Below are positions 20,820 through 31,535 of a stretch of DNA of 64,000 bases, one piece after another. The position numbers were made by a program, and so were the translations under genes. Positions within the stretch are counted from its first letter, which is position 1, and each line of letters begins with the position of its first letter. Source of the DNA: Puccinia triticina (lineage: Eukaryota; Basidiomycota; Pucciniomycetes; Pucciniales; Pucciniaceae); contig NC_070563.1 of assembly GCF_026914185.1 (NCBI RefSeq), positions 806,001 to 870,000 of the forward strand, read 5' to 3'. Under the pieces are notes generated by a model. The model was not told the DNA's origin and made no database searches. It worked only from the letters and a program-made list of their open reading frames with translations.

Positions 20820-22697
20820 AACACCAAGAAGCTACCAAATTAGTGATATCTGGCAACCAATCACATTGTAGCTGCTACATTTGGGGGTTTTGCGGTCATT
20901 CAAGGTACGCGATGAATCCTTGAGGGCATGTGATCATTTTGGTACCCATGTCATGGAAGAACTCCTACGCTGCGCTAAGATATAGTGGCAGAAACACCAA
21001 GAAACTACCAAATTAGTAACATTTGGCAAGTGATCAGATTGTGGCTGCTACATTTGGGGGTTTTGTGGCCATTCAAGGTACACAATGAATCTTTGAGAGC
21101 ATGTGATCATTTTGGTATCAATATCATGGAAGAACTCCCATGCTGGGCTGAGATATAGTGGCAGAAACACCAAGAAACTACCAATTTAGTGATATTTGGC
21201 ACCTGATCACATTGTAGCTGCTACATTTGGGGGTTCTGCGGTCATTCAAGGTACACAATGAATCTAAGAGGGGATTTGATCATTGCGGTACCAATATCAT
21301 GGAAGAAATCCGAGCCTGTGCTGAGATATAGTGGCAGAAACACCAAGAAAGTTCCAAATTAGTGACATTTGGCAACTGATCAGACTGTGGCTGCTACATT
21401 TGGGGGTTTTGTGATCATTCAAGGTACAAAAGGAATCTTTGATGGCATTTGATTATTTTGGTACCAATATCATGGAAGAAATCCCACGCTGCGCCAAGAT
21501 ATAGTGGCAGAAACACCAAGAAACTACCAAATTAGTGACATTTGGCAACTGATCACATTGTGGCTGCTGCATTTGGGGTTTTTGTGGTAATTCAAGGTAC
21601 ACAATCAATCTTTGAGGGCATTTGATCATTTTTGTACCAATATCATGGAAGAAATTCCCTGCTGCGCTGAGATATAGTGGCAGGGCACCAAGAAACTACC
21701 AAAGTGGTGATATTTCGCAACTGATCACCATGTGGCTGCTACATTTGGGGGTTCTGTGGTCCTTCAAGGTACAAAATGAATCCTTGAGGGCATGTTATCA
21801 TTTTGGTACCAATATCATGAAAGAAATCCCACCCTGCGCTAAGATATAGTGGCAGAAACACCAAGAAACTACCAAATTAGTGACATTTGGCAACTGATCA
21901 GATTGTGGCTGCTACATTTGGGGGTTTTGTGGTCATTCAAGGTACACAATGAATCTTTGAGGGCATGTGATCATTTTGGTACCAATATCATGGAAGAACT
22001 CCCACGCTGCGCTAAGATATAGTGGCAGAAACACCAAGAAATTTGCCAATTAGTGACATTTGGCAACTGATCACATTGTGGCTGCTACATTTGGGGGTTC
22101 TGCGGTCATTCAAGGTACACAATGAATCTAAGAGGGGATTTGATCATTGCGGTACCAATATCATGGAAGAAATCCCAGCCTGCGCTGAGATATAGTGGCA
22201 GAAACACCAAGAAAGTTCCAAACTAGTGACATTTGGCAACTGATCAGACTGTGGCTGCTACATTTGGGGGTTTTGTGATCATTCAAGGTACAAAAGGAAT
22301 CTTTGAGGGCATTTGATTATTTTGGTACCAATATCATGAAAGAAATCCCACCCTGCGCTAAGATATAGTGGCAGAAACACCAAGAAACTACCAAATTAGT
22401 GAAATTTGGCAACTGATCAGATTGTGGCTACTACATTTGGGGGTTTTGTGGTCATTCAAGGTAAGCAATGTATCTTTGAGGGCATGTGATCATTTTGGTA
22501 CCAATATCATGGAAGAACTCCCACGCTGTGCTAAGATATAGTGGCAGAAACACCAAGAAATTTGCCAATTAGTCACATTTGGCAACTGATCACATTGTGG
22601 CTGCTACATTAGGGGGTTTTGTGGTCATTCAAGGTACGCAATGAATCTTTGAGGGCATGTGATCATTTTGGTACCAATATCATGGAAGAACTCCCAC
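20820..22697 (+). repeat. 173-bp satellite, forward block
   Basis: About 11 head-to-tail units with a measured spacing of 172-173 bp; the marker TATAGTGGCA starts at 20981, 21154, 21327, 21500, 21673, 21845, 22018, 22191, 22364 and 22537. Units differ by a few per cent. No unit-long frame is conserved. Confidence 0.92.
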
Positions 22698-23498
22698 ACT
22701 CAAAATGATCACATGCCCCCAAAGATTCATTGTGTACCTTGAATGGCCACAAAACCCCCAAATGTAGCAGCCACAATCTGATCAGTTGCCAAATGTCACT
22801 AATTTGGTAGTTTTTTGGTGTTTCTGCCACTATATCTCAGCGCAGCGTGGGAGTTCTTCCATGATATTGGGACCAAAATGATCACATGCCCTCAAAGATG
22901 CATTGTGTACCTTGAAAGACCACAAAAACCTCAAATGTAGCAGCCACAATGTGATCAGTTGCCAAAGGTCACTAATTTGGTAGTTTCTTGGTGTTTCTGC
23001 CACTATATCTTAGCGCAGCGTGGGAGTTCTTCCATGAAATGGGTACCAAAATGTTTACATGCCCTCAAATATTCATTGCTTACCTTGAATGACCACAAAA
23101 CCCCCAAATGTAGTAGCCACAATCCAATCAGTTGCCAAATGTCACTAATTTGGTAGTTTCTTGGTGTTTCTGCCACTATATCTTAGCGCAGCGTGGGAGT
23201 TCTTCCATGATATTGGTACCAAAATGATAAAATTCCCTCAAAGATTCATTGTGTACCTTGAATGACCACAAAACCCCCAAATGTAGCAGCCACAATGTGA
23301 TTTGTTGCCAAATGTCACTAATTTGGTAGTTTCTTGGTAATTCTACCACTATATCTTGGTGCAACGTGGGAGTTCTTCCATGATATTGGGACAAAAATGA
23401 TCACATTCCCTCAAAGATTAATTGTGTATCTTGAATGACCACAAAACCCCCAAATGTAGCAGCCACAATCTGATCAGTTGCCAAATGTCACTTATTTG

Positions 23499-24390
23499 CA
23501 AAGACTGGCACAGTGGTATTTGACGTTTTTTTTGGGCCCCTAGAATACTGATTCGTTACATATTTGAGTATTTGGAGATATTCGACGGAAAAACTTCCAA
23601 AATACATTAAAAACACCAAAAAATTACATTTTTTGTGTTTTTGACTTCTTTTGGCCCATTTCTGGGCCATAAATTCTTGAGGAGGTCATCAGTCAAAAAT
23701 ATCATGGTGCCAAAGACGCTTACAATATTGGCGGAGGCATATCTCATAATGGCGGACGCACTATTCAGAGTGCCGGACACCCTTTTGATAGTGGCGGATG
23801 CACTTTTGATAGTGGCGGACGCACTTTTAATAGTGGCCGGCACACTTTTGATAGTGACGGACACACTTTTGATAGTGGTGGACTCACTTTTTATAGTGGC
23901 GGACGCACTTTTGATAGTGGCAGACGCAGCATAGCGCACGCTCTTTTGCGCCCTGCGTGCTTAGCATTAGCGCAATTGCGCGTATCTGTGCTAACACTAC
24001 ACTAAAATCTAAAATGTATCTGTGCTAACGCTATGCTAAAAGCTAAAGTAGCTTTGCACCCTGTGCGCGTAGCGTCAGCGCAGATGTGCGCATAGTGCAG
24101 CGCAGATGTGCACAATTGTGATAATGCTACACTAAAAAAGAGTGCATTTGCGCTGCGCTACACTACGCTAAAAGCTATGGTTAGCGTAGCTGACCCAATT
24201 TTGGGCCTTTTCAAACTCATCTGGGGCCTTTGGGCCCCAGAAAGGTTGCACTGGCCCTCTACGCGCCCCTTTGAGCCATTATTTGAATTTATTCAAATAT
24301 TCAAGCTTAATTTTGCCCAGGCATTATTCAACTCAAATCGAAAACAAATACAAATACTCGAATTGATTTGATTCAATGTGCTAGTCTTTG
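23499..24390. mobile_element. Non-autonomous hAT-like element in the satellite
   Basis: 892 bp with 14-bp terminal inverted repeats, CAAAGACTGGCACA and (inverted) CAAAGACTAGCACA. Flanks CTTATTTG and CCAATTTG each differ by one base from the satellite consensus CTAATTTG, so an 8-bp target duplication of the hAT type is well supported by the intact satellite copies. It has no transposase. Inside are a 21-bp minisatellite (23745-23935) and a region of GCGCTACGCTAAAAGCTA-like repeats. Confidence 0.75.
23745..23935. repeat. 21-bp minisatellite GTGGCGGACGCACTTTTGATA
   Basis: About nine tandem copies of a 21-bp unit around TAGTGGCGGACGCACTTTTG inside the hAT-like element. The unit is in frame on both strands but shows no sign of coding. 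Confidence 0.75.
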
Positions 24391-24533
24391 CCAATTTGGT
24401 AGTTTCTTGGTGTTTCTGCCACTATATCTCAGCGCAGCGTGGGAGTTCTTCCGTGACATTGATACCATAATGATCACATGCCCTCAAGTATTCATTGTGT
24501 ACTTTGAATGACCACAAAAACCCCAAATGTAGC

Positions 24534-24678
24534 TGTGAAGCCCCCGCCTTTGACGGGGTCTCACACAAAGGATCACGACATTACGTGATCCCCTGCACAG
24601 ACCAAGTATATGTTCTCAAGTCTCTTCTCCCCTAGTCCGGCAGAGACCTTGTCTCTCCCGGCTAGCCCCAAGAAATAA
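24534..24678. mobile_element. Unclassified insertion in the satellite
   Basis: About 145 bp unrelated to the satellite, starting TGTGAAGCCCCCGCC and ending AGCCCCAAGAAATAA. The satellite resumes at a different point of its unit, so part of the repeat was lost. It could be a truncated LTR or LINE tail. Confidence 0.4.
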
Positions 24679-24837
24679 ATGATCACATGCCCTCAAATAT
24701 TCATTGTGTACCTTGAATGACCACAAAACCCCCAAATGTAGCAGCCACAACCTGATCAGTTTCCAAATATCACTAATTTGGTAGTTCCTTGGTGTTTCTG
24801 CCACTATATCTCAGCGCAGGCTGGGAGTTCTTCCATG

Positions 24838-25052
24838 TGTAGAGACTGTAAAATGAAGATGTGTCTGGTGAGAGTCGAACTCACGACCTCAGCTATGCTG
24901 AGACACATACTAGAGTGCTGCCTTTACCAACTAGGCTACAGACGCTTGTGGCTGCCAGCTGGGTGGTTGGTTGGTAGTGCTCATGGGTCGATCCAACAGC
25001 CCTCTTTACTGTGGTGATACATCATGGTAGCAGACTAACAGACAACTCAACA
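24838..25052 (-). mobile_element. 215-bp TG...CA element carrying a tRNA-like gene, copy 1
   Basis: The element begins TGTAGAGACTG and ends ACTCAACA. It sits in a satellite unit with a perfect 5-bp duplication CCATG on both sides (24833-24837 and 25053-25057), and the undisturbed satellite consensus has this site once. TG...CA ends and a 5-bp duplication are LTR-retrotransposon traits, yet the whole element is 215 bp and contains a tRNA-like Pol III unit on the minus strand. A nearly identical copy is at 27796-28010. It could be a miniature solo LTR, a TRIM-like element or a new kind of tRNA-carrying element. Confidence 0.75.
24861..24945 (-). tRNA. tRNA-like sequence, class II, isotype unclear
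   Basis: Read on the minus strand, 85 nt with a 7-bp acceptor stem (GCGTCTG with CAGACAC, one mismatch), a D-arm GCC/GGC, a T-arm GTGAG-TTCGACT-CTCAC and a long variable arm CTCAG-CATAG-CTGAG as in Leu/Ser tRNAs. The A box TAGCCTAGTTGG and B box GTTCGACTC match the Pol III consensus. A TTTT run lies 11 nt downstream. The anticodon arm pairs poorly (GCAC with GTGT around an 8-base loop), so I do not assign an isotype and it may be a tRNA-derived pseudogene. Confidence 0.6.
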
Positions 25053-25303
25053 CCATGATATTGGTACCACATTGATCAAATTCCCTCAAAGATTCAGTGT
25101 GTGCCTTGAATGGCCACAAAACCCCCAAATGTAGCAGCCACAATCTGATCAGTTGCCAAATGTCACTAATTTGGTAGTTTCTTGGTGTTTCTGCCACTAT
25201 ATCTCAGCGCAGAGTGGGAGTTCTACCGTGATATTGGTACCAAAATGATCACATGCCCTCAAAGATTCATGGTGTACCTTGAATGGCCACAAAACCCCCA
25301 AAT

Positions 25304-26600
25304 CACTACAAACATTGATCAATATTCCTTGCAGTATATTGATCAGTGTTTGGTCTATTGATCATTTTTTTATTGATCATTTTTTCACATTTTTTTTGTC
25401 GTCTGACTTTTTCTTTTTTTTTGATGGTGGCAGTTGGTTGTTTTTGGCTGTTGTTGTTGTTGTTTTTTTCTTGTCATTGTGGTTTTTTTTTGGGAGGTGT
25501 TTTGATTTTTCTGATGTTTTTTTCTTTTTTTTCTTTTGTTGCTTTGTTGTAGTTTTTTTCTCATTTAATTAGACCTCCACTTATTTTCCCTTTTGGATGA
25601 GTCATATTTCATTGCAATTAAACTTTTCAATTTCTTACATATCATATCAATTGGTATGGTTGAATCATTTCTGGATAATTACAAGATGACAAAAGAAATA
25701 CTGCTCAATGGATCAGCAAATTTGCTGATCCATTGAGCAGTATTTATTTACATGCTTCCAAGTATTTGAAAGTTTCAGCATGGTAACCTTTTGAATTTTT
25801 CATGATTTCCTTCAGCTTGGTTTCTTGGTTTTTTATTTCTCATCTTTGATAATTCTCATTTGTTTGCTAGTAATTTTTTTTCTCACCTTTTTGCCTCTAT
25901 TCTCATGTAAACAATATAGAATATTCATATTCTATTGATTTCTCTCGGGGATATCACCTAATTAATATGGTAAATTTTTCACAAAACTCATTGCTGGCAA
26001 ATTTGTCTGATAAATATCCATCTTTTCACTACAATCTTTATTTCAGCGAAAGAATTTTGAAATAAAAATAATTACCAGAAAGAACTTTGATATATATTTC
26101 CAAGTCAAGTTGGAAATAGAAAATAAATGGTCTGATTGTAGATTAAACAAGATATATATGCAGGGTCGCCTTCTTTGCACATCATCTTCCAATTCTCCAT
26201 CAGTGCAGGTCGACGGTGCACTTGATTTGGAATCAGCTTCTTCTAACTCAATGTTGTTTGACCAATCGACTTCGTCCGCATACCCTGGTACCCTCTGCAT
26301 GTACCGCCTCACCTCCATAATTTTCCCTGGGGGGGCTACCATGTGAGGCAACTAGACTGTACAATGGACCTGTGATAGGGATGATAATCAATTCGGGCGC
26401 GCTCAAAAAAATAGTACATTTTTTTATTTTTAACATTAGTTTTGCCTTTTACTACATTATAATGTGTTCCTACCTTATAAGAAGGGAGGGGCAACCTGTG
26501 ATGTGCAGGACTGGGTGTCCCCTGAGAATCAGAGCAACTTCTTCATTTTTTAAAAAATTGTTCATAAAGGCCTTAAAAGTAGCTCTCAAGTTTTATTTTT
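25304..26600. other. AT-rich non-genic stretch
   Basis: Contains TTGATCAAT-rich sequence, a T/G-rich low-complexity tract (25375-25560) and the perfect palindrome at 25696-25745. A minus-strand frame at 26043-26351 has an acidic, coding-like N-terminal half (starting MPHMVAPPGK) and could be an orphan exon; I do not recognise it. Confidence 0.35.
25696..25745. repeat. Perfect 50-bp palindrome without spacer
   Basis: The left arm 25696-25720 (AAATACTGCTCAATGGATCA then GCAAA) is followed directly by its exact reverse complement at 25721-25745. No mismatch and no loop. Confidence 0.95.
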
Positions 26601-26626
26601 ATCCTATTGTGAACCCCCCTAATGTT

Positions 26627-26760
26627 TTGTCCTGTCTGTTTGCGTGCAAACGGACAGGACGGAGCCAATGTTTTTTCCTGTCCGTTTGCATGCAAACAGA
26701 CAGGATGGAGCCAATGTTTTGTCCTGTCTGTTTGCATGCAAACGCACAGAGCCTGTCAGA
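26627..26760. repeat. Three-unit palindrome array TTTGCATGCAAA
   Basis: Three units about 46-47 bp apart, each with CCTGTCYGTTTGC-TGCAAACGGACAGG symmetry, joined by GGAGCCAATGTTTT. It lies 90-220 bp upstream of the hAT start codon. Confidence 0.7.
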
Positions 26761-27539
26761 GGTCCTGTGACACTGTTTCAGACTTGTCACAGGTCCGTTG
26801 TTTGCATACATATCCAATTGCACTCACCACCTCAGATCAACACATCATGGCATCCAACCGCAAGAGAAACAAGCGACCTCGTGCATCATCAAGCTCCTCC
26901 CCTCAACCTTGCGATTGGGATGACAGCCAACCCACTATAATCCAACCACAAGAAATCAATCCACTCATCACTCCAAGCAGCACTCAGCCCCCTTCAGAAA
27001 CAAATCATGAAGCAAGTGAAGCACAGGAGCTACGTGGGTAGTTTCTTTATCCAATTGCTAAAGCTCAACACTAACCAGAGACTTGCGCATTCAGGAAAAG
27101 CCCAGAGAATTGCTGCCAATGCCCTTAGTACCAGCTATAAGTCTTTCATGATACCCGAGCTCTCCAACCAAATTTGCAAGAACGGAAGGCGCATGATATC
27201 CTACCCATGTAAAATGTGAGCTAGCTTGTTCAACTCAAAATACGGAAATGATCTGATTTTTTAGCTTACATCAAAACTCAGATGTGGCACTTGCATAAAC
27301 CGGCCGACCTCAGACTCCTCCTGTAGCAACCTCAACAAACATGCATCAATTTGCCTCCACAAGCAAAACCAGTTGAAGTCCAATCAGTCTCTTGTTCAAT
27401 TTGGGATCAAAGGAACGGGAGACATCAATCCCCGAGAGGTAAGAAATTCTTTGAACCATTTGATCCATTTGTATGTAGCCCAGCTGGTTTTTTGAGCTTC
27501 ATGATATTTATAGGTTAATCAGCTATGTGTGATATGGTA

Positions 27540-27737
27540 AGGGTGTTCAAAGTTGAAATCATAAAATTTTCAATGCATAAAATCATAGAATCATAAAACT
27601 TTCAAGTGATGATTTCATATGTACCATTCTAGAAATGTTGCTCTAATTTGAGTGCTTGGGTTCAACATATTTTTTCATCTTAGAATTTTATGATTTTATG
27701 GTGTTATGATTTTATGCAAGTAAACTTTGAACACCCT
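27540..27737. mobile_element. MITE with AGGGTGTTCAAAGTT ends, copy 1
   Basis: 198 bp with inverted ends AGGGTGTTCAAAGTT and AACTTTGAACACCCT and an AT-rich core made of ATCATAAAA words. A second copy in opposite orientation is at 54674-54867. This copy lies in an intron of the hAT gene. Confidence 0.8.
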
Positions 27738-27795
27738 AGGTGTGCCGAGGCAGCTAGGCCTTTTTCACCTCTAGTCAAAGTTAGCCATAAAGCAC

Positions 27796-28010
27796 TGTAG
27801 AGACTGTAAAATGAAGATGTGTCTGATGAGAGTCGAACTCACAACCTCAGCTATGCTGAGACACATACTAGAGTGCTGCCTTTACCAACTAGGCTACAGA
27901 CGCTTGTGGCTGCCAGCTGGGTGGTTGGTTGGTAGTGCTCATGGGTCAATCCAACAGCCCTCCATACTGTGGTGATACATCATGGTAGCAGACTAACAGA
28001 CAACTCAACA
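27796..28010 (-). mobile_element. 215-bp tRNA-bearing element, copy 2
   Basis: Same length and termini as 24838-25052, with only a handful of differences (for example GTCTGATGAG against GTCTGGTGAG). Flanks AGCAC and TACTT do not match, so no target duplication is visible. It lies at the edge of the third hAT intron. Confidence 0.8.
27819..27903 (-). tRNA. tRNA-like sequence, copy 2
   Basis: Same 85-nt minus-strand tRNA-like unit as 24861-24945. The A box and B box are intact. Two changes fall in the acceptor/T-arm region (GTCTGATG, ACTCACAACC). Confidence 0.55.
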
Positions 28011-30513
28011 TACTTCATCCAACAATAATAAAATTATTTCCCGGAAGACTGATGGTTTTGAGAGACATCCACATGATATACTTGGCTGTACAAAATGAGT
28101 ATAAGTCTGTTCTGGAGGTGAGCTCGGATTTTTATTACAAACATCATGTCTTAATGATCCAAGATTATGATCCCACCAATTGCTAATCAAAATTTATCAT
28201 GTTCTCAATTCTAGGCACACAAAGGAGTGTTGTACTTGGGTGTTGATGCCTGGCAGTCACCAAACGGATTTGACGTCTTGGCCATTGTTATCTATTGGTT
28301 AGCTGACGACAACAACTCTGGCAATCCAAAGCTTGAGGTGGTGCCTCTTGACTTTATTTGTCTTACAAAAAGTCACACTGGCAATTATTTGGCCCAGAAG
28401 GTAGTGTTGGTTGTGGAGAAGTTTGAGATTCAGGATCAGGTACATTTAATCATTTCACTCAGTATCCCATATCCCCTCTCAAGGCTGACCGGCAACCCCT
28501 TAGATATGCGGTATTGTCAGTGACAATGCATCCAACAACAAGGTCATGGTAAGCGAACTAAAGAAGAAGATGTGGCCATGTTTCAAAGGCGAGCCGCAGT
28601 GGATACGGTGTTTTGCGCATGTCCTCAACTTAATAGTTCAAGGTATCCACCGACTGTTTGGAACTCAGAAGAAAGACAATTCAAAAAACACATCAACGAT
28701 GGATCTGGATTCCTCAGGCAATTCCGATGCTGAGGATGAAGATACCAATAGACAAATACCATTGTAAGTTGAACTTGATTCCCTTGCAATCACTGTTTTT
28801 TTCTCACTTGTTATTGATTTTGTGCACTATAGGTTGCATGAAGACAGAGAAGACTCATGCTCAGACAATCAAGATTCAGAAAGTAAGGCCAACTCAATAA
28901 TAAACAACCAAGACAATACTGAATCACTCAGTCTAGACAATATTGAAAACAATAGTGATGAGGATGAATCCAATATGTATACAACACAGAGTTGCGGACA
29001 GACATTGGCAAAAGTAAGCATGTTTTGTTTGTTCTTTTTTGACAGATCACATCACCGACTGAAACAAGAAATTTTTTTAGTTTTGTGTGATTGCCAAGAA
29101 GCTCAGGAACTCCCCCAACTCAAAAATTGAGTTTATTCAGATCTGTCAGGAAAAGCAATGTCCAACTCCTCACACAATTGAACGGGACGTACAAACCAGA
29201 TGGAACTCTACCAACTCCCAACTCATCAGCATAATCAGGGGTGAGAAAGCCATGTAAGTCCATCTTTGGATTGTTTATTATATGTATTGAACTGAACCAG
29301 AATTTTTACCCCAGTCTTGAATGGCAGCATCATAAAAGGCATGGGGTTGATAGGAAGTACCACTTGGACGAATCAGACTTTGACTTGGCCCGCGACCTGG
29401 TGGAGGTACTGAACCTTTTTCACAAGATCACCCTTCAAATCTCAACCTCTGGCTTGGCTTGATTATCAAATGTTGTTGTATTCATTGATCAAATAACTGA
29501 CCATCTGTCAACAGCAATCAGTGGAAAAAAATATCCACCAGCCTTGAGGAATGTGTGTTGGGTTGGGTTGAAGATAACCAATAAGTATTATAGCTTGACC
29601 GATTCCTATCCCTTTTTAGGATTGCAATTTGTAAGTTTTTCTTCCTACTCTCAATTGAAATATTGATTCACTAACTCAATTGTATGCTGCAGTGCTGCAC
29701 CCATTGTTCCAGGACAAGTATTTCAAGCTGGCTCACTGGGAACCAGAGTGGATAACCGAAGCTATACGGCTCGCACGGCATATGTAGTTATCTATTTACA
29801 AGCCTACACCAGTAGCTCCTTTGGCCTCAGCCGCGGTGGTCATCCACAAGGTAAGCATTCAGATTAAATCAATCAAACCAATCATTCTTTCCGGTCTTGA
29901 TTGCCATCATCAATATTACAGCCCAAGACTGTAACACTTGCTGGCCTGGGAGAGGCAGCTGCAGCCCGAGGAGGCAACTCCTTATCTGACCCTTTGGAAA
30001 TCTGGCTAGCAGGAGCGTCATCCTGGACAATAACAAACCAGTCAATGCCCTGAAGTGGTGGTTGCAACAGAAGCGGATTGGGAACACACATGGCGGCCTG
30101 TTACAAATGGCGTTGGATGTGCTGAGTTGTCCAGGTGGGTGTACATCATTGACCCTAGCCCCGGCCTGGTATGTTGCACAAACTGACCTCTCTTCATCTT
30201 TTTTCAGCCACATCTGTTGACCTTGAGAGGGCATTTAGCTTTGGAGGTGATTATGTTTCATCCAAGAGGCACCGGCTCTTGGCGCAGTCACTAACTAGGG
30301 GAATGGCTGTTGCCTTCTATTCAAAAAATGGGATGATCAAGGAGGGTGTTCTTGCAAAGTGGAAAGATAGAATTCAGACTGCCAAGAAGGCAAAATCCAA
30401 AATAAGGCCCAAGGGTAAAAGAAAAGTGATAGAATTAGATGATTAGTGATGACTGAGGTTTTAGTGAAACTTTATGCAATTCAGAATCAAAAGCAATGAA
30501 ATTTACACTTCTG

Positions 30514-30640
30514 GTACCGCTTGTACCGGTGGTAAGTACCGCCTGCACAAGCTGGGCAGTGCCGGGTGCAGTGCCGGGTGCCTATTTTGGCCCAAAAAAC
30601 ACCCGGTACCCGGGTGCCAATGATCATCCTTAGTCCACAG
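30514..30640. repeat. GGTACC/CCGGGTGC inverted-repeat tract
   Basis: Alternating GGTACCGCTTGTACCGGTGG, GCCGGGTGCAGTGCCGGGTG and CACCCGGTACCCGGGTGCC words downstream of the hAT stop; related to 13098-13265 and possibly the right terminal region of the hAT element. Confidence 0.4.
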
Positions 30641-30950
30641 CTGAGCATCAGCTGAGCCAAGGCTGGTCCACATCTGAGCATCAGCTGAGCCAATGCTGGT
30701 ACACAGATGAGCATCAGCTGTTACAGGAGTGGTCAGAAGCTGAGCATTGGCTGGGCCAAGATTGATCCAAAGCTGAAAGACAGCTGAGCCAATACTGGTC
30801 CAAAGCTGAGCATTGGCTAGGCCAATGATAGTCCTAATCTGAGTCTAAGCTGAGCCATGAATGGAGTAAAGCTGAGATTAAGCTGGGCAAGGACTGGTTC
30901 AAAGCTGAGCATCAGCTGGGCACCAAAGCTGAGTATCAGCTGACCAGAAA
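30637..30950. repeat. 33-bp tandem repeat, about 9-10 units
   Basis: Unit around AGCTGAGCATCAGCTGAGCC followed by AAGGCTGGTCCAC, diverging rightwards. Although 33 is divisible by 3, no open frame runs through it. Confidence 0.75.
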
Positions 30951-31009
30951 TGAGGATTATTGGTGCCCAGCCAAAACTGAGGATCTCCTGTGGAAATTCT
31001 GGAAGGTAA

Positions 31010-31100
31010 GTAGATGGGGGGGAGATGTGATTAGATGTAGGGTAGATGGTGGGTAGATGATGGGTAGATGGCGGGTAGATGATGGGTAGATGGTGGATAG
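31010..31100. repeat. GGGTAGATGATGGGTAGATGG minisatellite
   Basis: About seven copies of an 11-bp unit GGGTAGATG(A/G)T. Between here and the Helitron end (31100-31535) I see no gene; a small palindrome GTCACTTGTCATCAAGTGAC lies near 31124. Confidence 0.6.
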
Positions 31101-31535
31101 TCCGCTGGAGCTGGCATCATGTCACTTGTCATCAAGTGACTATTTTTTTTCCTGGTGTAACTACCCTATGTTGGTAATGGGCCATTTGATTGGCATATGG
31201 TCAGAGTAACATGTCTCTTTCCAACACCAATACCCTATTTCATCACCTGGATAACGCAATAAGGAGCCCTCAAGGGCCGTTTTGGCACTGAAATTGGCTT
31301 GTTGTCTGGTGAGCCGCAATATTTAACAAGTGGAAAAGAATGATATAAGAAGTACCCAATGGCCGGTATTCACCAGCCATGGAGCTTGTTATGTAGCAAG
31401 GTATAAGACTTGAGTGGCAGCCAAAAACTTGAGTCATGTGGAAGTATTTGGAAATTGAAAGTTATGTGTATCACATTATGTGAGTGTCATAACATCATTG
31501 CTGCCAAACGGGGCCTTTATGATTTTATGGTCTTA

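Larger units (their letters stand above)
22698..25303 (-). repeat. 173-bp satellite, inverted block with insertions
   Basis: From 22698 the same satellite continues in reverse orientation, with the switch inside a unit at CCCACACTC. The block is interrupted by a hAT-like element (23499-24390), an unclassified insertion (24534-24678) and the 215-bp tRNA-bearing element (24838-25052). It ends at AAACCCCCAAATC near 25303. Confidence 0.88.
26847..30446 (+). pseudogene. Decayed hAT-family transposase gene
   Basis: Exons read by splice logic: 26847-27037, 27081-27215, 27282-27438, about 28011-28117, 28215-28439, 28504-28763, 28833-29013, 29081-29253, 29315-29630, then less certain exons to 30446. 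The N terminus is basic and serine-rich; a BED-type zinc finger follows (CKICGTC ... SNLNKHASIC). The RNase H-like core has DAWQSPNGFD, VSDNASNN and RWNST. The end is the hATC dimerisation domain (ATSVDLERAFSFGGDYVSSK) and a basic tail. An in-frame TGA at 29460-29462, a TAG near 29787 and frame loss near 30010 inactivate it. Two small repeats (27540-27737, 27796-28010) lie in the third intron. The product would cut and paste hAT elements such as the one at 23499-24390, though relatedness of the two is unproven. Confidence 0.85.

Noticed and set aside
24861..24945. Functional Leu or Ser tRNA gene
   Set aside because: The variable arm fits class II, but the anticodon arm does not pair correctly and no anticodon can be read with confidence, so only tRNA-like is claimed.
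20820..25303. Coding frames in the 173-bp satellite
   Set aside because: 173 is not divisible by 3 and frames differ between units; they are shadows of the repeat.
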